Source: Natrialbaceae archaeon (GTDB taxonomy: Archaea > Halobacteriota > Halobacteria > Halobacteriales > Natrialbaceae). Taken from it: a stretch of 19,037 bases of DNA. The notes under the pieces were generated by a model. It had not been told where the DNA came from and did not search any database. It worked only from the letters and a program-made list of their open reading frames with translations. A program made the translations under genes and the position numbers. The stretch spans positions 1-19,037 of the forward strand of contig PUPA01000036.1 of assembly GCA_003552885.1 (NCBI GenBank). The letters run 5' to 3'. This document shows positions 14,090-19,037 of this stretch, in pieces (positions within the stretch are counted from its first letter, which is position 1; each line of letters begins with the position of its first letter).

Positions 14090-15271
14090 ATGAAAGCCGT
14101 CGTGCTCGCCGCCGGCGAAGGGACGCGCATCAGACCCCTCTCCGCTACCCTCCCCAAGCCGATGTTGCCCGTCGGCGACCGTCCGCTGGTCGCACACACC
14201 GTAGACGCCGCGATCGACGCGGGCGCCGAGGAGATCGTGCTCGTGATCGGCTACGGGGCGGGAGCCGTCAGGGAGCACTTCGGGGAGGCCTACCGCGGGG
14301 TGCCGGTCGCCTACGCCGTCCAGGAGGACCGAGCGGGGACGGCCGACGCCGTCGACGCCGCGAGCGACCACCTCGACGGCCCGTTCGCGGTGTTGAACGG
14401 CGACAACCTCTACGAGCCGGCGGCGATCGCCCGGCTGTTCTCGGCGGCTCCCGCCGTCTGTGCGATCGAGGTCGAAGAGCCCTCGAACTACGGCGTGCTC
14501 ACGGTCGACGACGGCGTCGTGACCGGGATCGTCGAGAAGCCGGCGAATCCCCCGACGAAGCTGGCGAACGCCGGCGCCTACGCCTTCCCCGCCGAGGCGA
14601 GAGCGTGGCTCGACGTCCCCCCGAGCGAGCGTGGCGAACGGGAGATCACCGACGTCGTCGCCCGGACGATCGACGCCTACGACGTCACGCCGGTGGCCCT
14701 CGGCCGGTGGATGGACGTCGGCCGGCCCTGGGAGCTGCTCGAGGCAAACGAGTGGAAGCTGTCAGAACTCGATCGACGGATCGGCGGCGACGTGAGCGAG
14801 CGGGCCACCCTCGACGGTCCAGTCGTCGTCGAGCCCGGTGCGACGGTGCGCTCGGGGGTCGTCGTCGAGGGGCCGGCGCTGATCCGGTCGGGTGCGACCG
14901 TGGGGCCGAACGCCTACGTCCGCGGGGCGACGCTGGTCGGGGAGGGGGCAAAAGTCGGCCACGCCGTGGAGGTGAAAAACAGCGTCCTCATGGCGGGGGC
15001 GACCGTCGGTCACCTCTCGTACGTCGGCGACAGCGTCCTCGGCCGGGAGGTCAACTTCGGGGCCGGCACCACCGTCGCGAACCTCCGTCACGACGACGCG
15101 GACGTCCGGTTCACCGTGAAAGGCGAGCGGACCTCCACCGGCCGACGGAAGTTCGGCACCGTCGTCGGCGACGGGGTCAAGACGGGGATCGGCACGAACC
15201 TCTCTCCCGGTGTCCGGCTCGATCCCGGCGTCCGGACCGCGCCGGGGGAGACCGTCGACCGGGACCGGTAG
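14090..15271 (+). CDS. glmU: Bifunctional sugar-1-phosphate nucleotidylyltransferase / glucosamine-1-phosphate acetyltransferase
   Basis: Makes UDP-GlcNAc from GlcN-1-P by acetylation and uridylylation. 393 residues. Residues 1-225 are a nucleotidylyltransferase: VVLAAGEGTRIRPLSATLPK with the KPMLPVGDRP loop, NGDNLYEP with metal-binding Asp105, GIVEKP (146-151) and GRWMDVGRPWELL. Residues ~235-385 form a left-handed beta-helix of hexapeptide repeats (VVVEPGATVRSGVVVEGPAL). They contain GHLSYVGDS, where His308 corresponds to the catalytic His of bacterial GlmU (GHLTYLGD), and NFGAGTTVANLRHD. That stretch separates true acetyltransferases from plain nucleotidyl transferases with a hexapeptide tail. 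The ATG at 14090 begins the family N-terminus and is preceded by GTTTAAAC. It acts downstream of GlmM in the same region. UDP-GlcNAc feeds surface glycan and protein glycosylation. Confidence 0.92.
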   Translation: MKAVVLAAGEGTRIRPLSATLPKPMLPVGDRPLVAHTVDAAIDAGAEEIVLVIGYGAGAVREHFGEAYRGVPVAYAVQEDRAGTADAVDAASDHLDGPFAVLNGDNLYEPAAIARLFSAAPAVCAIEVEEPSNYGVLTVDDGVVTGIVEKPANPPTKLANAGAYAFPAEARAWLDVPPSERGEREITDVVARTIDAYDVTPVALGRWMDVGRPWELLEANEWKLSELDRRIGGDVSERATLDGPVVVEPGATVRSGVVVEGPALIRSGATVGPNAYVRGATLVGEGAKVGHAVEVKNSVLMAGATVGHLSYVGDSVLGREVNFGAGTTVANLRHDDADVRFTVKGERTSTGRRKFGTVVGDGVKTGIGTNLSPGVRLDPGVRTAPGETVDRDR

Positions 15272-15283
15272 CCGGACCCGGGC

Positions 15284-15607
15284 TCACCAGTCTTTACACG
15301 CCGCACAGACGAACGCGTCTCCCTCCCGCCAGAGGCGGACCGCGGATTCCCCGCAGCCGGCACAGCTGCCGGTGTCCGGCGCGTAGCTCGCAGTGACCGG
15401 CTCGACGGCTCTCGCGTCGTCGTCGGGACCCGCTTCGTCGGCGAGAGTCGGCTCGTCGGCAGGAGTCGCGTCGTCGGACCCGGCTGGCGTCGGCTCCCCG
15501 CCTTCCGCGTCGTCGACGTCCGTCCGCTCCGCGTCGTCGACGGGACCGCCGGCTCCCGACGCGTCCTCGAGGAACTCCGCGAGCGTCGCGTTTCCGTCCT
15601 CGCCCAC
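15284..15607 (-). CDS. Small acidic zinc-ribbon protein (DUF7573-like)
   Basis: 107 residues from GTG 15607. The N-terminus (VGEDGNATLAEFLED) is followed by a long low-complexity linker of Asp, Glu, Ala, Pro and Thr. At the C-terminus is a zinc ribbon with Cys82/Cys85 (CAGCGE) and Cys101/Cys104 (FVCAACKDW). The architecture matches a haloarchaeal family that I recall as DUF7573. The frame is open to ATG 15700, but that start would overlap the divergent gene at 15690 and add a stretch (CDGWYLSVPVRVD) with no family look. GTG 15607 also has GACTAAGC about 27 bases upstream, the usual leaderless spacing. Convergent with glmU, 12 bases apart. Function unknown. Confidence 0.7.
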   Translation of the reverse strand: MGEDGNATLAEFLEDASGAGGPVDDAERTDVDDAEGGEPTPAGSDDATPADEPTLADEAGPDDDARAVEPVTASYAPDTGSCAGCGESAVRLWREGDAFVCAACKDW

Positions 15608-15689
15608 GGACGCCGGTAGGGATCCGATCGGCTTAGTCGCGTCGACCCGGACCGGCACGGACAAGTACCAGCCGTCACAACCTTCCGAC

Positions 15690-15884
15690 ATGGACGCCAC
15701 CTACGTCTCGAACGTCTTGATCGACGACGTCGTCGAGATGACCCAGTACTTCGCCGACGTCGCGACTGGCGAGGGGCTCGCGCCGCTTTTACTCGTCGTC
15801 GGTGCGGTGTTCGTCACCGTCGCGCTCGCCGTCTTCGGCGCGCTCACCGTCGGGGCCGTCGGCAGCCTCGTCACGTCGGACTGA
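15690..15884 (+). CDS. Small single-helix membrane protein, hypothetical
   Basis: 64 residues: an amphipathic, acidic N-terminus (MDATYVSNVLIDDVVEMTQY) and a hydrophobic segment of about 28 residues (APLLLVVGAVFVTVALAVFG and on) ending VTSD. ATG 15690 is divergent from the zinc-ribbon gene, with 82 bases between starts if that gene begins at 15607. I do not recognise a named family with certainty. The clear hydrophobicity pattern, acidic N-terminus and tight fit between neighbours argue it is real. It lies 49 bases upstream of panB, which has its own TATA box. Confidence 0.65.
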   Translation: MDATYVSNVLIDDVVEMTQYFADVATGEGLAPLLLVVGAVFVTVALAVFGALTVGAVGSLVTSD

Positions 15885-15903
15885 TCGATCCCCGTGGGGT
15901 GTG

Positions 15904-15910
15904 TTTAATA
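15904..15910 (+). promoter_or_regulatory. TATA box of the panB-panE operon
   Basis: TTTAATA is centred 27 bases before ATG 15934, a close match to the haloarchaeal box A consensus at the leaderless spacing. The stretch between it and the ATG contains no purine-rich ribosome binding site. Confidence 0.75.
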
Positions 15911-15933
15911 CGCCGCTTGTGAGTTGTTGAGCC

Positions 15934-16743
15934 ATGCCAACTGTGGCGGACGTCCGCGAGAAGGCCGGCGACGAGCCGATCACGATGCTGACGGCCTACG
16001 ACGCACCGACCGCGGCGATAGTCGAGGAGGCTGGAATCGACGTGATACTCGTCGGGGACAGCGTCGGCAACACCGCCCTCGGCTACGAGTCGACGCTGCC
16101 GGTGACCGCGGCGGACATCCACAGACACGTCGGCGCCGTCAGCCGGGCGACCGAGGAGGTCCTCGTCGTCGCCGACATGCCCTTTCTCTCCTTCGGGGTC
16201 GACCGCTCGGAGTCGATCCGGACGGCCGGACGGATGCTCAAGGAGGCCGACGCCGACGCCGTGAAACTCGAGTCGGGCGAGCACACCGTCGAGCTGACCG
16301 AGCAGCTCACCGCGATCGGGATCCCGACGATGGCACACCTCGGGCTCACCCCACAGCACGTAAATCAGCTCGGCGGGTTCAGCCGCCAGGGGACGACCGA
16401 GGAGGCGGCCGAGCGCATCCTCGAACTCGCCCGGGCCCACGAGGCCGCCGGGGCGTTCTCGCTCGTGCTCGAACACGTCCCGTCGACCCTCGCACGGACG
16501 GTCACGGAGGCGATCGAGATCCCGACGATCGGGATCGGTGCCGGTCCGGACACCGACGGTCAGGTGCTCGTCGTCGACGACGTCGTCGGCCTCTCCGAAC
16601 GGCCCCCGCCGTTCGCCCGACGGTTCGGCGACGTCCGCTCCGAGACGAAAGCCGCGATCGAGGGGTTCAGAGCCGCCGTCGAGTCGGGGCAGTTCCCCGC
16701 GGACGAACGCGACTCCGCCGAGGAGGGGGTCGAGGGGCCGTAG
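15934..16743 (+). CDS. panB: 3-methyl-2-oxobutanoate hydroxymethyltransferase (ketopantoate hydroxymethyltransferase)
   Basis: Transfers a hydroxymethyl group from methylene-(tetrahydro)folate to 2-ketoisovalerate, giving ketopantoate, the first step to pantoate and CoA. 269 residues, the usual size for this TIM-barrel enzyme. Motifs in order: MLTAYDAPTA (18-27), VGDSVGN with metal ligand Asp42, VVADMPFLSF with Asp81, VKLESGE (110-116), AHLGLTPQ (134-141) and the catalytic Glu180 in LVLEHVP, then IPTIGIGAGPDTDGQVLV (196-213). The C-terminal tail after ~245 is acidic and probably disordered. First gene of a two-gene operon: its TAG stop is directly followed by the panE ATG. Haloarchaea then use pantoate kinase and phosphopantothenate synthetase instead of PanC, and neither is in the window. 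Confidence 0.97.
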   Translation: MPTVADVREKAGDEPITMLTAYDAPTAAIVEEAGIDVILVGDSVGNTALGYESTLPVTAADIHRHVGAVSRATEEVLVVADMPFLSFGVDRSESIRTAGRMLKEADADAVKLESGEHTVELTEQLTAIGIPTMAHLGLTPQHVNQLGGFSRQGTTEEAAERILELARAHEAAGAFSLVLEHVPSTLARTVTEAIEIPTIGIGAGPDTDGQVLVVDDVVGLSERPPPFARRFGDVRSETKAAIEGFRAAVESGQFPADERDSAEEGVEGP

Positions 16744-17667
16744 ATGCGGGTCGCCGTCGTCGGAAGCGGCGCGATGGGGTCGCTGTTCGGCGGGTTGCTC
16801 GCCGACGACGGCGCCACCGTCACGCTGATCGACGTCCGAGAGCCCCACGTCGACGTCCTCGACCGGGAGGGGGTGACGATCGAGAGCCCCGAGGGGGAGG
16901 TCCGGACGATCCCGGTCGACGCGACGACCGATCCCACCGACGTGGCAGCCGTCGACCTGGCGTTCGTCTTCGTCAAGGGCGTTCACACCCGCAAGGCGGT
17001 CGCGGACGCGGCAGGGATCCTGCACGGGGCGACCGTGGTGACCCTCCAGAACGGCCTCGGGAACCCAGAGGAGATCGCGACCGTCGCCGGGTGGGACGCG
17101 ATCGTCGCCGGGGTGACCGCCCACGGCGCGACGCTTCTCGGCCCGGGACGGGTGCGCCACGCCGGCCGCGGGCCGACGACCGTCGGTGACTACTTCGGCG
17201 GGGACGACGGACGCGCCGTGGCGGTCGCCGACCGACTCACGGACGCCGGCATCGAGACGGACGTCTCCCCGGAGATCGAACGCCAGATATGGGAGAAGGT
17301 CGCGGTCAACGTCGGCATCAACGCCGCGACCGCGCTCGCTCGCGTCGAGAACGGCCGCCTCGACGGCACCGAACCCGGCCGTCGCCTCCTCGAGGCGGCC
17401 ATCGAGGAGTGTGTCGCCGTCGCGGCGGCCGAAGGCCACGAGCTCCGCGGAGACGTCGCCGCCCGGGCTCGCGAGGTCGCACGGGCGACCGCCACGAACC
17501 GTTCGTCGATGCGCCAGGACGTGGAGGCCGGACGGCGGACGGAGATCGAACGGCTCAACGGCGAGGTCGTTCGCCGGGCCGAGCGACACGGCCTCTCGGC
17601 CCCGGTGAACCGAACGCTTACCGATCTGATCAGGCTCGCGGGGACGGAGTCGACCACCCCGTCCTGA
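16744..17667 (+). CDS. panE: 2-dehydropantoate 2-reductase (ketopantoate reductase)
   Basis: Reduces ketopantoate to pantoate. 307 residues. The Rossmann motif is VAVVGSGAMGSLFGGLLA (3-20), and the second strand ends LIDVREPHV with Asp30 at the position that often contacts the ribose hydroxyls of NAD(H). QNGLGN (102-107) precedes the C-terminal all-helical domain, which contains IWEKVAVNVGINAATAL with general acid Lys185 and Asn189/Asn193. SSMRQDVEAGRRTEIERLNG follows, with Ser255 and Glu268 expected to bind substrate. The ATG starts on the base after the panB stop, so the two genes are almost certainly cotranscribed and probably coupled. Converges on the oxidoreductase gene at 17765 with a 97-base gap. 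Confidence 0.95.
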   Translation: MRVAVVGSGAMGSLFGGLLADDGATVTLIDVREPHVDVLDREGVTIESPEGEVRTIPVDATTDPTDVAAVDLAFVFVKGVHTRKAVADAAGILHGATVVTLQNGLGNPEEIATVAGWDAIVAGVTAHGATLLGPGRVRHAGRGPTTVGDYFGGDDGRAVAVADRLTDAGIETDVSPEIERQIWEKVAVNVGINAATALARVENGRLDGTEPGRRLLEAAIEECVAVAAAEGHELRGDVAARAREVARATATNRSSMRQDVEAGRRTEIERLNGEVVRRAERHGLSAPVNRTLTDLIRLAGTESTTPS

Positions 17668-17764
17668 CGCTCGCGTGGGGACGTCCGTGGGACCGTCCGG
17701 CCGCGACTCGGCGGACGGCGTGCTCCGCGTTCGACGCTCGGCCACCGTCGGCGTGGCGGACGAT
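17668..17764. other. Convergent intergenic gap, nothing recognised
   Basis: This is 97 GC-rich bases between the panE stop and the stop of the oxidoreductase gene. I see no T-run terminator, long inverted repeat, small gene or RNA. The sequence stays open in several frames on both strands, as expected of DNA this rich in G+C. Confidence 0.6.
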
Positions 17765-19033
17765 CTAGACGCCGTTCCACTCGCCGACCTCGACCCTCAA
17801 GCCTGCTTCCCGAAGTCCGTCGGCGAGGGGCGTGCCGATCCCGGACGCCGGCGTGAGGACGCCGCCGTCGAGCGGCGAGTCGATCCGGCCCTCGACCAGA
17901 CAGATCGCGGCTTCGCTCAGCATCCTCGCCGTCGCACCGTAGCCCGGATCCAGGTCGGCGCCCACCCGGCTCTCGACGACGAACGGGCCGTCGGCGGCGG
18001 TGCCGCGGCCGAGGGCGCTGACCGTGAAGTAGCCACCCTCGATCTGTGCTCTCGTCGGCCCTTCGCCGGGATCGGGGAACACGAACCGACGCAGCCCCTC
18101 CCGCGTCGGAGCGAACGCCATCCCGGCCGTGGCGGCTTTGAGCCCCACGGCGGTCGCGGCCGCCCGCGCCAGGCCGCCGGGACCCCTACCCGTCGGCACC
18201 ACCTCCGTACACTCGAACTCACGGCCCCACGGGTAGCCGAGCAACGCGTTGGTGCGTCGGACGACCCGTTCGTTCACCGACGCCATCGGCGACGGCGCGG
18301 TCCACTCTGATCGGAGCGGGTCCCGCTCGACTCCCGACTGGATGCCCGGATCGGGGCCGTCGCGTTCGCCCCTCGGCGCCAGCGAGTAGGGGTTCCGGAG
18401 CGTCTGTCGGGCCAGTGGGTCCGTCGAGGCGGCCTGGAACAGCTCGACCGCGCTGGCCATCGTTCCGCCGCTTACGCCGCCGCGGCCCTCCTCGAGGTAG
18501 ATGCCGACGAGGTCACACGGAGCCTCGAACTCCGCCGTGGCGAACGACTGGACGAGCGAGGTGGCGAGGTCGGCGGGCACCGAGTCGAACCCACAGCTGT
18601 GGACGATCCGAACGCCCGCCTCGGCCGCATCGTCGTGGTACCGATCGATCATCTCCCGCACCCAGTTTATCTCGCCCGTCAGATCACAGTAGTCCGTTCC
18701 GGCCTCGACACACGCCTCGACGAGCGGCGTGCCGTATCTCGTGTACGGACCGACGGTCGTACAGACGACGCGGGCGTCCTCGGCGACGGCCCGGACGCTG
18801 TCGGGGTCGGTCGCGTCGCCGACTACGGTCGGGATCTCATCCCACGCGGGCCGGCGGGCCGTGAGCGTGGCCTCGAGCTCCTGAAGGCGCCTCTCGTTTC
18901 GACCCCCGATCGCGAGCGCGAGGCGGTCGGGTCCGTACCGATCGGTGAGATACTCGGCGACGAGGCGGCCGGCGACGCCGGTTGCCCCCCAGACGACGAG
19001 GTCGTGGTTCCGGGTCGTGTTCGATGGAGACAC
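17765..19033 (-). CDS. Saccharopine dehydrogenase-like / trans-acting enoyl reductase-like oxidoreductase
   Basis: 422 residues from GTG 19033. The N-terminus is a Rossmann NAD(P) domain, VVWGATGVAGRLVAEYL (13-29), followed by IGGRNERRLQELEA, VVGDATDPDSVRAV and VCTTVGPYTRYGTPLVEACVEAGTDYCDLTGE. The YGTPLVEAC..GTDYCDLTGE and VHSCGFDSVPAD segments identify the saccharopine-dehydrogenase-like family that includes the mycobacterial trans-acting enoyl reductase of phenolic glycolipid synthesis. The C-terminal half is less conserved and ends in an acidic, Gly-rich tail (VEVGEWNGV). In this family lysine biosynthesis is usually not the role; reduction of a lipid-like double bond is a precedent only. 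The start is uncertain because the frame remains open to the window edge, although the 11 residues before the glycine loop are a normal N-terminal length. Isolated from panE by convergent transcription. Confidence 0.8.
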   Translation of the reverse strand: MSPSNTTRNHDLVVWGATGVAGRLVAEYLTDRYGPDRLALAIGGRNERRLQELEATLTARRPAWDEIPTVVGDATDPDSVRAVAEDARVVCTTVGPYTRYGTPLVEACVEAGTDYCDLTGEINWVREMIDRYHDDAAEAGVRIVHSCGFDSVPADLATSLVQSFATAEFEAPCDLVGIYLEEGRGGVSGGTMASAVELFQAASTDPLARQTLRNPYSLAPRGERDGPDPGIQSGVERDPLRSEWTAPSPMASVNERVVRRTNALLGYPWGREFECTEVVPTGRGPGGLARAAATAVGLKAATAGMAFAPTREGLRRFVFPDPGEGPTRAQIEGGYFTVSALGRGTAADGPFVVESRVGADLDPGYGATARMLSEAAICLVEGRIDSPLDGGVLTPASGIGTPLADGLREAGLRVEVGEWNGV

Positions 19034-19037
19034 GTAC

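Noticed and set aside
15608..15700. ATG 15700 as start of the DUF7573-like gene
   Set aside because: It would overlap the divergent membrane gene starting at 15690 and add residues not typical of the family; GTG 15607 has a TATA-like element at the leaderless distance.
15871..17745. Minus-strand open frame of over 600 codons opposite panB and panE
   Set aside because: Composition is Arg/Gly/Asp-rich noise with no motif; the plus strand holds two complete well-known enzymes.
1..19037. tRNA, rRNA, insertion sequence or integrase
   Set aside because: No cloverleaf, rRNA core sequence, transposase motif or terminal inverted repeats were recognised in reading either strand.

Overview
This window looks like chromosomal DNA from a haloarchaeon (class Halobacteria). 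The evidence is a very high G+C content, proteins rich in Asp and Glu, many genes with a TATA-like box about 27 bases before the start codon and no room for a Shine-Dalgarno leader, and several small protein families that I know only from haloarchaea. I see no rRNA, tRNA, CRISPR array, transposase or integrase, and nothing that marks a recently acquired island.

Layout. (1) At 1-1397 (+) lies the 3' part of an MrpD/NuoN-type membrane subunit of a cation/proton antiporter or complex I-like complex. (2) At 7121 down to 1442 (-) lies a tightly coupled four-gene operon: an Nramp-fold transporter that lacks the metal-binding residues, HyuA (hydantoinase/5-oxoprolinase A), HyuB, and a maleate-isomerase-type member of the Asp/Glu/hydantoin racemase superfamily. 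Junctions are stop-start abutted or overlap by 4 bases, behind one clear TATA box. It reads as a self-contained uptake and hydrolysis module for a small cyclic amide or imide and is the most interesting part of the window. (3) At 7310-8578 (+) lies HMG-CoA reductase, the committed mevalonate step for archaeal isoprenoid lipids. (4) At 8633-9874 are a one-helix membrane peptide, a 28-bp tandem repeat of hairpins, an Lrp/AsnC-type regulator carrying a metal-sensing TRASH domain, and a divergent two-helix membrane peptide. (5) At 9953-12082 (+) lies RqcH/NEMF, the ribosome quality control factor. (6) At 12185-15271 lie a GlmM-type phosphohexomutase and a bifunctional GlmU-type nucleotidylyltransferase/acetyltransferase, together the last steps to UDP-GlcNAc. 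Between them sits a convergent zinc-ribbon gene whose TATA box lies inside a near-perfect palindrome. (7) At 15284-15884 are a small acidic zinc-ribbon protein and a divergent one-helix membrane protein. (8) At 15934-17667 (+) lies a panB-panE operon for pantoate and coenzyme A synthesis. (9) At 19033 down to 17765 (-) lies a saccharopine-dehydrogenase-like/trans-enoyl-reductase-like oxidoreductase whose start is close to the window edge.

Most of the window is core metabolism (lipid precursor, amino sugar nucleotide, CoA, ribosome rescue). The accessory catabolic operon stands out because every gene in it has a recognisable fold but no obvious substrate. Family assignments rest on motifs read from the translations; no database search was run.
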